From Branchiostoma belcheri (lineage: Eukaryota > Chordata > Leptocardii > Amphioxiformes > Branchiostomatidae), in contig NW_017804176.1 of assembly GCF_001625305.1 (NCBI RefSeq), positions 1,138,930-1,202,929 on the forward strand: DNA of 64,000 nucleotides, read 5' to 3'. Under the pieces are notes generated by a model that was not told where the DNA came from, did no database searches, and saw only the letters and a list, made by a program, of their open reading frames with translations. The position numbers and the translations under genes were made by a program. This document shows positions 25,001 through 36,600 of this stretch, piece by piece (position 1 is the first letter of the stretch; each line of letters begins with the position of its first letter).

Positions 25001-28000
25001 AGTATGTATGTAGCACAGATGTAGTTGTACCATACTGGAAAGTCTCTACCCATCAACAACTAACCTCAAATAGTTTAGTATCACATTTAGTACACAGTAT
25101 CATGGTACATGTAGTAAGTTTAGCAGTACAGTTTGTGGAAGTAGCTTACCCGTCTATAGCTGGCCCCAGGGTGGAGCCCATGTGTGACAGCCTTCACCCA
25201 CTCCTCTTCCCTCGCAGAGTCGTTAAACAGGAACGCCTCTTTACTCAGGTCCAGCTCCTGAAAACTAAACATGACAGGAAAGTTATAGTGGCTGCAACAT
25301 TCACAAGGAAGTGGTATAAGATTGTACGATTACATACTGAAAGCATTCTTAGGATATTCGTGCAAGCGTCGTACAAAATGAAGCTGTCTTGTTATGGAAA
25401 AGGCTGTTTTTCTGTCGCAGCCCTCATGAAAATACTATAACATCAACATCATAACGACATTCTACAGCGAACGTGGTCGCATGTCCCTACAGTAGGACCT
25501 ACCCTACAGCGTAGAGATCAGGTGGTGTGGAGTCAGAAGCCAGCCAGGCCTTCAGACTTTCTGTGGCAGGCTGGCCGTTTACATTCCATGTCCCTGCAAA
25601 TATTCTGGGTGCAAACAAAACGCAATGAATATAGGAGTTCATTCATTATCAATCCAAATTGTTTTGCTCATGAAAGGTTTTATAGTGACTTAGTTTTATT
25701 CATCATAATAGGTGCACACTTTGAGGTGCTTGTTCTTACATGAATGTCTTGAGAAGCAAGTCATGAGATCCATACAAGTATGACTGTGTTTTCAACTGAA
25801 TGTCTTGAATGTGTGTACAAACCTGAAAGCCATGAAATCTGTGTGAAACTTCTTACCCGAATGTTTCTTAAGATGCAATACTTACCTGAATGTCTTGAGA
25901 TGTGTGTACTTGGCCTCCTCCTTGAGCATGTACATCCTGACAATAGGTTCCCTGACAGACGGCCTGTTGGCTAACATGGGTCCCATGGTGCTGACTGAAC
26001 CCCCCCTCACCACAGGCTCAGAACTGCCTCCATCTGCCTCCGAGTCCACTCTGGGAGGAACATGGAGACATCCGTGAATAGTTTCATCAGGTTGGTAAGA
26101 CACTGAGTAAAGAGACTCTTTTTATACAATCAAGTCTTTTATTCAGCCGACGTTTTGATGACTGTCTGTCACCCTCCTCAGGGCAATTCTAACTGGTTCA
26201 CATTGCACAGCAGCACAGGTGTCTCTGCTACAGGTGCATGATTCAGATTACTCAGAACATGGAGACAGTTTGAAAATACTTGTAGAGTTTGAAATATGCT
26301 GTAATTACACAAATTACATAAACATGTGCAAGAAATATGGGAAGAAAGAAATCAGAGATGGCAGACTTCACCGCATTCATATGAAATGTGTCATCATGTA
26401 ATTACCTATACTGCATTGATTTGCCCATACTTGCAGTTGGAAACATTGACAGACAAACACACCAACAAGCCAAAAACAATTCTTCACTCCCCTGGGATGA
26501 AGTACTGTAAAAGGAAGAGTATCATGTTGTGTTTGTCTGTACGTATGTGTTTGTATAAATTTGTTTATGATTATGTTTCAACAACAAACTTGGCACATAG
26601 ATTCCTAAAGTACATGTACTTACTCTGTCCAAGGGTCCTGCTGTGATGATGTGTCTTCCCAAGAGGTCGATGAACTCTGAACGGAGAGTTTATCAGCAAA
26701 GTTGTCCTCAAACCCCTCCATGCCCATGTTCTCTGCAACTGTCACAAACAGCCATGTCAGTTTCCATGTTATAAACAAGTGGTACATCTTCAACATATGT
26801 CTACATCATATGTAGACATACTGCACCTGTGCTAAACCCAGATTTTTCTTTGTTTTTGTTGGATGTCTGGTCAATGTTGCATCAGAGTTTTGCCTGTGCA
26901 AAACTTTTCCGAAACCAAAAGTCTTAAACAAGATTCTGCCAAAATTCCATGCATTACAGGTTTTGTGCAGGTGCAGTATGTGCTGCCAACATGCTATACG
27001 GAGGTACATCGAGAGAAAGGTACAGGCACCCCGTCCTTTACTTCCTTTGACAAATCAAACAGGCACTTACAGGCGACCGGTGTGGTGGGTCCTGATGGGG
27101 GCTTCACCAGTGCACTCCACGGCCAGTCTATGTCGTAATTCGTCAAATATCCAACACAGGGGAGAGAAGTTAAGAGAGAAATGGGTGGATCAAACCCTCA
27201 CTGTGCCATGGGCTGATTACAAAGTTTGTTAAGAACAAATTCTCATCAGCCTTGGCACAGGAGGGTTAAGGTGAACACAGTTAGTTATGGAACTTGCCAG
27301 TTTGAAAAAAGTGTCTAATAGTATGTGAAAAAAGTTTCAGATGATTAATAAGCAACACCATCTCGGTCTGACACGACTCAACCACGAGTGTCTGTTGCCT
27401 TTACTTCAAACAAAAGTAAGGAACACAAGTAGAACATTTTCACAAGCTGACAAGGAAAACAGACAGGAGCAACATGAGGAGATATGTTAGAGCAGAACTG
27501 ATGATGGTTATACTAATAGTAACAAAAGAACAAGAGACTTCATCTAGAACATCAAGTTGAAGGACAAAGAGAAGAATCCGCACAACAAGAGTCCAGGCCT
27601 TACCCTGAGAAGTTTGCTGAGAAGGGCTGCTGAGAGGGTCAAACTCAGTCAGGTCAGTTGTGGCCAGCTTCTGGGTGTATTTCTGCAGCCAAGCGAAGGG
27701 CTGTAACACCCCTGCTGGGGGTTTACTGGTATAGACTGGGAACAACAGGAACAGTAAAATCAGTAACAAACGAAATAATCTGCAATCTGGAGACCCAGAC
27801 TATTTCAGCTTAGGAGACCTAAGGCTAAACCGATGACCGAGGACCCAGGTTACTTTCCAAGTAACCAAAACTTGTGCTACTTGTTGAGACCTAAAATTAA
27901 ATGTCATCATCATAGCTTGTCCAAAGATCAAGACTACTTTATCCTGCCGACCAAGACAAGTTCTAAAGAAACCAAAAATGCCTAAAGGCTACTTACGACT

Positions 28001-29026
28001 TATGGCCCTCCTTAGGGCTGTGAGGAAGTTCCCTGACTTGGAGCCAAAAGGAAGCTCCAGAGTCAACACCTGTCCACTTCCACACACCTTTACAGGTACA
28101 TCTGAACCTGCAGGGACAAACAATAGATTACAACAATACACAAACTACAGGTAAACAAGTGTACACCTGTCCACTCCCACACACCTTTTTAGGTACAGCT
28201 GAACCTGCAGGAAATTCACAAAAAGCACAATTGCAACATAGAAAAAGAGCTTACCAATCAGGTGGGCTTTAGCTGGGTCGTTAACTGTAATGGGAAAGAC
28301 AGAAAGAAGCACAGATGAAATGTTTGGACAAAATTGTGGATTTACAATACTGGTATGACAGGTACCATAATTAAGGAAATAATGATGTCCTTCTGGCCTG
28401 ATAAGCAAGTATTAGAAGTATGTCTTTAGACGTGTACTTATTGATAATTAAGGAGATCATGTTCTCCTTTGTACTTACTGACTTCCACGGTAAAGTCCTC
28501 CTTGACAGGAATGACCTTCTCTAAGGTCAGGTCAGACCCCTGGACAGGCATACGCTTGGTGCTGTACATAAAGAACCTGGGGGGGAAAGCAAGCAAGTCA
28601 ACAACATGGCTCAAAATACCCCCCTCAAATCTCCTCCTAGCTTCTTACCACTCTACAAGCAAAACACACAAGCACAGCGAAAACAATACGTCTGTCCCAT
28701 TCCACTTATGTGCAGAACATAAGGGTGGTGCCCATCTCCATTTCTGTAACCCTTGGGCCACACAGCTGTGCAAGCACTACAGCAGGGGGGTAGCCTGCTG
28801 GTACTGTTGTGTGTTTGACCTTCCCATTCTCTTTCTCATAGATGATTAGTGCTAAGCAGAGAAAGCAGTATGTACCATTTTTAAAAGTCTTTGGTATGAC
28901 GTAATAAACAAGACTTACCCAAATCCTGTCTTGGCCTCGACCAGAGCGACCACTCTGCTACCTTGCACCAACTCCTGCACCAGGACCGCATCCACCGCGT
29001 GGGGCAACGTTAAGGGTGACTTTTTG
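19072..29026 (-). CDS. OCRL: OCRL/INPP5B-type inositol polyphosphate 5-phosphatase, 24 exons, 5' end missing
   Basis: Exons in transcript order: 28919-29026, 28479-28576, 28255-28284, 27997-28107, 27604-27735, 27071-27127, 26624-26738, 25886-26050, 25503-25604, 25150-25264, 24572-24688, 23982-24160, 23525-23636, 23227-23336, 22876-23011, 22596-22706, 22281-22349, 21826-21922, 21167-21402, 20577-20687, 20237-20321, 19786-19913, 19349-19460, 19072-19199. They join in one frame, ~921 residues. Order: PH-like N-terminus; FEDNF (AP-2 motif); 5-phosphatase core ([60 protein letters not shown]); ASH domain; RhoGAP-like domain ending NPYDG, with no CAAX box. A clathrin-box LVDLE is formed across exons. 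FEDNF plus LVDLE favours OCRL over INPP5B, but it may be the single pre-duplication gene. Role: dephosphorylates PI(4,5)P2 on Golgi and endocytic membranes. The initiating ATG was not found. Confidence 0.93.
19657..19716 (-). repeat. Decayed echo of the donor end of OCRL exon 19786-19913
   Basis: TTTTTACAGAGCTTAAAGTTGCTG...AGTCCAGGCA closely matches the 3' end of the nearby exon (19787-19840). In the transcript it lies downstream of that exon, in the next intron, and includes the equivalent of the donor site. The copy is diverged (about 75% by eye) and probably not used. Confidence 0.7.
21016..21081 (-). repeat. tRNA-derived SINE-like fragment in OCRL intron
   Basis: The minus strand reads GTCTAGTGGTTAGAGTTGC (A-box-like), then GGGTTTGAGACC (B-box-like) about 18 nt later. 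The arrangement is that of a tRNA 5'/T-arm region, but the acceptor stem is absent. This suggests a tRNA-derived SINE head and not a functional tRNA gene. Confidence 0.5.
24275..24306 (+). repeat. Possible LINE 3' tail (CAATAAAGTTCATTCATTC)
   Basis: A CAATAAAG signal followed by a short tandem ATTC repeat is a common end of CR1/L2-type non-LTR elements. No coding sequence is visible upstream. Located in an OCRL intron on the strand opposite to the gene. Confidence 0.35.
24722..24750 (-). repeat. Echo of the acceptor end of OCRL exon 24572-24688
   Basis: CCAATCGGATCAGCC...TACTTTACACAACA repeats 24671-24700 (CCAATCGGATCAGCC...TACCTAAACACAACA). In transcript sense it is a second copy of the 3' splice site and the first ~15 nt of the exon, placed ~50 nt upstream of the real one. 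Its AG has been lost (AAAGTATGG against TTTAGGTACGG). Confidence 0.7.
24771..24994. mobile_element. MITE family A, copy 2
   Basis: Left end GCACATTGGCAGAACGTACT, right end ACGTTTTGCCGACGTGCT; inner inverted similarity CTGTGCAAAACC / GGATTTTGCACAGG. Shares the block GGATTTTTGGTCAACATTGC with copy 1. TAACAG occurs just outside each end, a possible target-site duplication. Inserted in an OCRL intron. Confidence 0.8.
26808..26995. mobile_element. MITE family A, copy 3 (degraded left end)
   Basis: ACTGCACCTGTGCTAAACCC at the left and GGTTTTGTGCAGGTGCAGTA...CCAACATGCT at the right are inverted partners, and the internal TTGGATGTCTGGTCAATGTT matches copies 1 and 2. The outermost left bases are diverged and overlap an ATGTCTACATCATATGTAGACAT palindrome. 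Confidence 0.7.
28163..28214 (-). repeat. Echo of the acceptor end of OCRL exon 27997-28107
   Basis: CACCTGTCCACTCCCACACACC...GGTACAGCTGAACCTGCAGG repeats 28066-28117 with about six changes. In transcript sense this is the CCTGCAG 3' splice site plus ~40 nt of exon, lying ~100 nt upstream of the real acceptor. The AG is intact, so it could act as a cryptic or alternative acceptor. Confidence 0.75.
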
Positions 29027-29856
29027 CTGCAGTAACTTATTTACATTCGAATTCGGATAATCATAGGTATATACAAGTTACACCTGTCTTCAGACTCATT
29101 CTCAGTCACTGATCGGAAACGGCTTATCCAGTTAACTTACTTAATATGATTTATTTTGTACCATGTAATGTTCAACCTGGATGGACTTCATTGACATGTT
29201 ATGGTGACCTCTATAATATAATTCAGCAGTGGTGTTTGTTTGAACACTTATTACTATTACTACATTGCTGTTGTAATCATAAATCAAGAAGCATTTCGTT
29301 AATTACTACTTACAGAACTTACTTAACATGACGAGGGCACAATCTAAACACCTACTCAAAGTATACTGAAGTAGCACACGGCTACCGAGGTTCCCAGTAA
29401 AGGATATTGAGACGCATTTTTCCTCGACCGCGAGAGTTTCCTGTACCGTCCCGGACGGATCCATGTGTGTTTACATCAATAATTAAAAACAGTCAGCTGG
29501 GAAATTGTACGACAGTTGAGAAGGTTCACAAGTTCATCACCGTCTGGTATAACATCTCAGGCGTAACCGCGATGACATCGCTTCCACAGGCAGAGAATGT
29601 TTCTTGTGAGGAGTCTGGTACAAGTCTCAAGTTGTCTCAAGGAGCTAGAGCAGACGACAAGACACCTGGCCGGTGGGTGGGGCGATCACGATCGGTTAGG
29701 AAATGCCGTCTCTACGAACCTACAGGGACCGCGGGTGTTACAGATAGTTAGTGGACCTTTCAACTAAATAACACGACTATTTCTGCTTATGGAAAACTTC
29801 CTGTTCCGGGTAAATGTAGGTTAAAATCGACGAAATGTGGCCGTTTTCCGGATAAC

Positions 29857-29870
29857 GTCCGCCATGTTGG
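29857..29870 (-). promoter_or_regulatory. YY1/TISU-like site (CAACATGGCGGAC)
   Basis: On the minus strand CAACATGGCGGAC matches the YY1 core AANATGGCGG and nearly matches the TISU start-codon element (SAASATGGCGGC). It lies ~840 bp upstream of the first recognised OCRL exon, next to the CGCG element. The ATG frame continues only 14 codons to a stop with no good donor, so use as the OCRL start is unproven. Confidence 0.4.
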
Positions 29871-29886
29871 TTCTGGTCGTGCAAAC

Positions 29887-29896
29887 TCTCGCGAGA
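29887..29896. promoter_or_regulatory. CGCG core-promoter element TCTCGCGAGA
   Basis: An exact copy of the palindromic TCTCGCGAGA motif. In vertebrates it is bound by BANP and associated with CpG-island, often bidirectional, housekeeping promoters. Its location between divergently transcribed OCRL and WDTC1, ~17 bp from a YY1-like site, fits a shared promoter. Confidence 0.7.
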
Positions 29897-30674
29897 TCGA
29901 GCAGTCACGCGTGAGTTACTCTTTTAAGTAGAGTTCAAGGGTCACAAGGCCTCCGGAATCCCGCTTGCTTTGAAAAGTTTGATATGTTATGTCCTTGGTT
30001 ATAGTAATAACCGCTTGCAATTATATTTTCGAAATGTTCCGAAACGGGCATTTCGTGCATAGATGTCGTAAAGTTTAGGAAATGTAACTTATTTTGTATT
30101 CGCCTCTAATCCTTTCGGGCGAGAGGAATGATGGACTGGAACGGAGCCAGTTTGGCAACCACAACTAGCAACTTCTACAGGGCCATTTGCCAAGTGCATA
30201 GTGTGCCGAAATATAACCCTCTAAACGCAGAATCAATCTTTCTTTTGGGACAAGCCGTGCAGCAGCGCTACCTACCGGTGTAGTGATGAGGTGCAGCGCC
30301 AAATATACCTGCAGGTCAGGGGTGAAGTCAGTGCGCATGTGTCGGCACGGTCTGTCAGCAGAAGATCCCAAGCACAGAAATATATACTTGACCCTTGAAG
30401 ACGGCAGTCTCAGCCGAAATCGGACTCAAGTTTCCTTGGGTCGACCGGAAACACCTTGATCGAGGGACAAGGGCACAGCCGCCCTCTTCTTGTTTTCCCC
30501 GGAGGTCTGTTTTCTCTATAACCACCGAGGAACCACCATAATAATTTCTGGCCGCTGCACAAGTTCACGTCACTAGAAGTAAAAGCTGATGAAGCATCAC
30601 GATCTGATCGGCCGGGAGGAATATAATGTCTGGTGGGAGTCCGGCTGCAGATAGAAGCCTGCCCGTCAGCACTA

Positions 30675-33600
30675 ATGGCAGACACAAATATCACACGGCT
30701 AGCGGGACAGAGGGAGACCGGGGTAGGTGTTTAAATAACACTGTGATAACAACATACCATAGCTGATCGTAAATAACAAGTCTAGGTGTAACGTCTGTTA
30801 TATGCGTACAATAACAAATAAAGAGTGATGTTATGGGAAGTACTGATGTACAGAATGTGTACGACAATAACAACTAGTATTAGTACACAGGGACACAACG
30901 TAGGTGCAACAGCGCAGCTGAATGGTGTACGTAAATTATATATTAGATATTATCATCATATTGTTGGGTATATAATTTGAGATAAATTCATGTAATAACG
31001 ATGTTGTTGAGATAATGTTTTATATGATGTGATAGCTGTTATATACTGTATGTATTTATTCATTCTTAGAATGCTGTATGAAACATTCTGATAACTATAT
31101 TCTAGTAATACAATGTAGTTTTATGATCAATCGAAAACTGATATTATAAGGTCAGCTAATTTGAGTGCTGCAATGTTCCAGTTTAAGGTTAACTTTAAAT
31201 TATCAAATGAATCTCCAGTATTGTAACGGTAGGGTTCAAGTGCCGCTTACAAACCCATTCCAATGGGTCCAGAGCTTTTGGATATCCGGAGTAGTTGTGC
31301 ACTGGCTGCCTGGGTTCAGTGCAGGTTTGCTTCCCGGCGTCCCGTGAGTCAGGGGTTTTCCTGATTTTACTCACTCTGTTTGTTTTAGTATGGTTCTAAC
31401 TGTTTCTAACCCCGTCCTGCCTGTAGGATCGAGCACGGCTCCACTTTGAGCGCTCGCTGCAGGTCTGCCCACCATGGGTGCAGCGGATGGGTCTGGAGGC
31501 CGAGCTCTCGGTAAGACCATCATGGAACGTGATTGAAATCATGATTGAAATACAGGGGTTGAAATACCCCTCCGTTTGCAAGTTGGTGCAGGTAAAATTG
31601 GTGCAGTGTGACTAATTTTTTACCGGTGTGCACTGGTGCAATAGCGCATAAAAATACCCAATAAAGAACTGAAAAGAACCAGAACCCATGGAGTTTTTCT
31701 TCATTTTTCATATTTAATAGAAGGTACTAAGTCACTGCCATGGTAGTTTATTCTCTCGACAGTGTTATCAAATATTGGATACTATTATAGTTACCACACA
31801 TACTTTTGGTTGTGTACTACCTATTATTTTTGAGGGGTGCAACCAATTTTTTTTTGGTGCAAGTAATTTTTTTTCAACTGCACCAGTGCAAGTTGACCCC
31901 AAAAACTATTTCGACCCTTGAAATTGTAGAAAGTGTTTCTCTGGACTATTGTACATTGTACATGGCATAACTTCTGGCATTCTGTTCTGTTCCACCAGGG
32001 CCACAGTGGCTGTGTCAACTGTCTGGAGTGGAACGAACAGGGCAAGTAAGTAATAACCTGATAAACTATTAGGATATAACAAGTCAAGTCAAGTCAAAGT
32101 TTATTGCACAACGATTGTCACAGGTACAATGTATGGCAAATAATAAGATTACTAGTACACAGGATAAATATGATAATAAAGACAGGCACTTATAACCTGA
32201 TAGACACGGTAGGTAGCATAAACAGTTATGTTACACAAGAAAACAGTTACTCAAGCAACTTGATAGATTTTGAGAATAATCAAGTTATATACATTGTAGT
32301 TGATGGGAATATTATGGTAACTTAGAGCTAGCCTAGATGCAAGACAATTTCCAGGGTCTACACAGACCACTGCTCCTCCTTAGCTCATGCCCTCAGAGAA
32401 ATTTTACCACAGATTAGAGGCTGTGGTAAGGCTACTAATAATGGTAACCTGATGATTTGGGTGATCGCCAGTGGTTCAGATGACCTGTATGTTGTTGTGT
32501 GTTACAGTTTACTAGCTAGTGGTTCAGATGACCTGAATGCCATCATCTGGCAGCCTCTGGTCCACAAGCAGCTCTGCCTCCTGCGCACAGGACACCAGGG
32601 AAACATCTTCTCTGTAAAGGTCAGACATTAGCTAGTTGTTACATCTACAATGTTTGTAAATGCACTTTAAAATTTATTATTATTAAATGATGCAATATTG
32701 ACTAGGAACATTTTTACCAAAACGGATTGGTAACAGTTGGGTGGCATCATGTCAAGGCTCAAAATGCCCACCTGCATTTTGCAAAAAAACTTTTTCAGGT
32801 TGCAAATTTTCAATGTTACCTGTACCAGTGCAGGCATGCAGAAAAAAGGATTTCGAGCATGCTCATGGATAATGCTCCTTGTAGTCTTACTGATTTGACT
32901 AAAGATTAGTTCCTGTTTGATCCTAGTTCCTGCCGAGTTCGGGGGACAGGATTGTTGCCACAGCGGCGGCGGACTGTAAGGTTCACGTCCACGACATCAA
33001 CACCAAGGAAGTGACGCAGATGTTCACGTGCCACACGGGGAGGGTGAAGCGACTGGCCACCGCGCCCAACGTGCCTTACATGTTCTGGAGCGCCTCCGAG
33101 GACGGGACTATCAGGTAGGGCATTTTTTTCAATATTAATGTTAACAATTCTATAATCAATCAGTATAAATAGTACAATTCAGCCTAGTGCTGCCAGGTCT
33201 ATTGAGAAATGAACTATTTTGATGATGTTGCTGAAAAGTTAATAAAAACAATAGGTTATAAAAGGATAAAAATCAACATTGTAACAAAACAAGTTTGATG
33301 AAATGTGAGACAAACCAGAGGTCTTGTGCCTTACATGTTTTGGATATACTTAGAGGAAGGAACTATAACAGGAGAAAACCTTAAAGATAACGCTGGCCTC
33401 TGCCTTTAACTTTTTCAACAGTTGTTAATGTGTTCAACAGTTGTTTGTTTTTACTGTATGTTGTTGTTGATGTTTGTTGCAGGCAGTTTGACCTGCGGAT
33501 GTCGTCGCGGGACGCCATGATCCTGGTGGACCTGACCCAGTACTGCGGCACCAGCGTCGAGGTCAAGTGCATCGCTATCAACCCGCGCCGCCCGGAGATC

Positions 33601-36600
33601 ATGGCCGCCGGCGCCAACGACCCCTACATCCGCATGTACGACACGCGAGCCGTCACCGCTCACCGCACCAAGCACGCCGAGCGGAGAAGGGGAGGGTTCC
33701 ACGGCTCGTCCGAGGCAGAACTCAATCTTCCAGCAGGCTGTGCACAGTACTATGTAGCAGGTACGGCACCCTGGCTGCATTCCTGTAGACAGCTTACTAC
33801 ACCTAGTACCCATGCACACCTAGTGAGGATAGCAGCCCAGTTTTTCTCTGCAGCCTAAGCAAAAAGTTACATCATGAAAGTTCCTAATATACTGTTCTTA
33901 CCTGTATTGTCATTGCCAGGCCGTGAAGGTATTGTACTACTTTTTTATACAGTACTATTGTTACTGTACAGGTCTCTTGGACTAGGATTTTTATAGTGAG
34001 ACTGTTTCCTCCCCAGACTATGTTTGTTTAACTGCACTGTTCTTACAAACATGTTAAAAAACAAGTTAAAAATTTTGATCCAACACGACCAGTCACTCTG
34101 GCCTTCCCCATCAGTAGACCGACCCATTGAGACTTGTCACGTGGGTTCTTTGAAGTGTGACGTCAACACTGGGTCAAAGGTATCTGATAGACGATGTCAG
34201 CCCCCATTGTGGTTATAACTGATCTTACAAACACCTGTGCTCCCCCCCCCCCTCAGGACATCTCCCCATGAAGCAGAGTGACTACCAGAGGAGGTTCCGC
34301 ACGCTGGTCTCCACGTACGTCACCTTCAGCCCCGATGGGAATGAACTCCTGGTGAACCTGGGCGGCGAGCAGGTCTACCTTTTCGACGTCGTGCGGCCCA
34401 GAAAGCCCCACAGGTTCCAGCTAGGAGACTACATGCCTGCCACACTACAGCCACATGATAATGGGGTGGTTAGTAAAGGTGGGTAGGACGTAGGACAACT
34501 GCCGTTTAGGCCAAAATCTGCTAGTCAACCAACTGGATATGATTTTGGCAACGGTCAGACGTTTCAGGTAGCATCTACTACCTTTCCTCAGTGACACTGG
34601 TGAGATGTAAATCTGACTGTTTCTAAAATTGCATCCAGTTGCTTGAGTTACTGTATTTTGGCATATCTTATTACCTTCGTTGACATAACTGCAGTGTAGA
34701 ACTGTTGTAGGAATATGCTGTGATTTCAGATGACCAGACATAGTAACAAGATGTTTAGTGAAGGTAAAATACTTGATTTGTGTATTTGAGCTACTTTGAA
34801 TTCAATTAAATTTGCTGGAACTTATTTTTGCAGTAGAAAAGGAAATTTCCAGCTTAAAGATTGTGGTTGACACAATTCTGTTTTACAGTAATGATACATT
34901 TGAAATGCACAAGATTTACAGTATTTGTGCTGTGTTCACAGCCCACCACAGTGCAGCCCACGCAGCTGCCAGCACCAGTAACGGAGTCACCAACGGCATC
35001 GCTGCCAAACTGCACCACACCAACGGCTTCAGTCTGCTGGAGGGCAAGCAACAACCCAGGTTAGCCCTAGTCTGTGACCCACGGTTATACTGACTCTAAC
35101 ACATACTATGGTAATACAAAATGTACATGTACTGACAAAAAACAATCAGTTTCTAACCTGCAGTAATACCAGACTCTAACCCATGGTAATTCTAATGTTA
35201 ACCCACAGTGTTACTGTAACACTGTGGGTTAACATTAGTAACACTTCTTCAAGTCAACTTTTTCCATGACTTTTTGGATTGTGAGTGCCTAAAACAGTTG
35301 AGACTGTTCTGTAGACATGTCCCCTTCTCTGATGAGATGTCCTTTGTTCTTTTCCAGGGCATCCCTCAAGCCGGCAGGAAACCTCCCTCCCCGAGCGGAG
35401 GCTCTGAAACTCCGAGCCAACGAGGTGTTCTGTCGGCAGCAGTTCTCCCTGGCCATCGCGCTGTACAACCAGGCCATCCAGCTGGCACCCAACTCTGGCA
35501 TCCTGTACGGCAACAGGGCAGCTGCCTACATGAAGAGGGGATGGTGAGTTATCCTGACCACACACTGGTGTATAACTCACTCACTCACTCTTTGGTTTAA
35601 CATCTGTTGTCCCCCACCTCCCAAGGGATAGACGTACTTGCATGCTGATACTGAGCCCACCATATGCCTCTATCCTGTGAGTTCATGCCATGTAAGTTGA
35701 GGTGGTGGTGTTTACTGTAGGTTTTGTTTAGTGGCATGGACAACTATTCCCCACTGCAAGACTGCTACACTGTGCTGTTGTTGTTTGTGATTACCATTTG
35801 TATTTACTGTTTATGTTTACAGTTAGGGATGGAGATATCTATTCAGCACTGGCAGACTGTCCCATGGCACTATTATCAACAGTTTGTGTTTACTGTTACA
35901 TTTAGGGATGGAGACATCTATTCAGCACTGCGAGACTGCCACACGGCCCTGTCCATTGATCCCAACCATATCAAGGCGCACTTCCGGCTGGCGAGGTGTC
36001 TGCACGAGCTGCAGTGGACAAAGGAGTCCCTGGACTGTCTGAACCAGTTCCGGGGGAGATTCCCCGAGCACGCTCACAGCCAGGCCTGCGACATGCTCGA
36101 CAAGGACATCAAGGCATCGCTCTTCTCCAAGTCTGACCATGGTGAGATTTTCCCTATGAAAAAAAATGTGTCTCCAGTTTCAGTCCTTTTTTCAGACTTT
36201 CCTTTTTAGACTTACATGTAGGCTGTAAGGATTTAAAAGAACACTGAAGCCACAGGTATGATAATACTAAAAAACTGATCATATTTTATATGATATGGCT
36301 TTTAAGGAAAGAAAACCCTTAGAGACATAAACAATAAGGTTCCTCTCTCTTCAGATGGTATGTGGCATTTGCTTCAAGTCTAATGTTGTTAAAAGGATAT
36401 ATATGGCTGTTAAAAGGATAGGAGTTTTGATTCAAGACATTGAGATTCAAGACATTGAGATCCAAGACAAGGAGTTAAGGGTGTTAAAGATGACAAATAA
36501 GGAGTTATACAATAAATTAAAGGTTGATAAAGTTACAGTAGACAAGGCATTGTAGGTAAGGCTTCCAGGCTTTATAATTCACTTTGGTTTGATTTTTCTG

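Larger units (their letters stand above)
29027..30674. promoter_or_regulatory. Divergent OCRL / WDTC1 promoter region
   Basis: 1.65 kb separates the first identified OCRL coding exon (minus) from the WDTC1 start codon (plus). The middle (about 29400-30700) is richer in CpG than the flanks and contains a CGCG element and a YY1/TISU-like site. It should also hold the missing first OCRL exon. Open frames here (29407-29751 plus, 30165-30694 minus) show no recognisable protein and are probably chance. Confidence 0.65.

Noticed and set aside
26150-26200. Hammerhead-ribozyme-like CTGA...GAAAC pattern in the recurrent tail motif
   Set aside because: The CUGANGA core is broken (CTGAGGAG) and the three helices cannot be paired; resemblance is limited to short conserved strings.
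29820-29870. OCRL start codon in the CAACATGGCGGAC site (frame MADVIRKTATF)
   Set aside because: The frame stops after 14 codons and contains no credible donor in the phase needed to join the exon ending at 29026. Kept only as a promoter motif.
29407-30694. Small protein genes in the OCRL-WDTC1 intergenic region
   Set aside because: Frames of 68-114 codons show no recognisable motif and lie in CpG-rich promoter DNA where long chance frames are expected.
35724-36209. A 161-residue continuous frame across two echoes and WDTC1 exon 10
   Set aside because: It runs through intron sequence; splicing at 35906 restores the conserved WDTC1 TPR frame, so this is read-through only.
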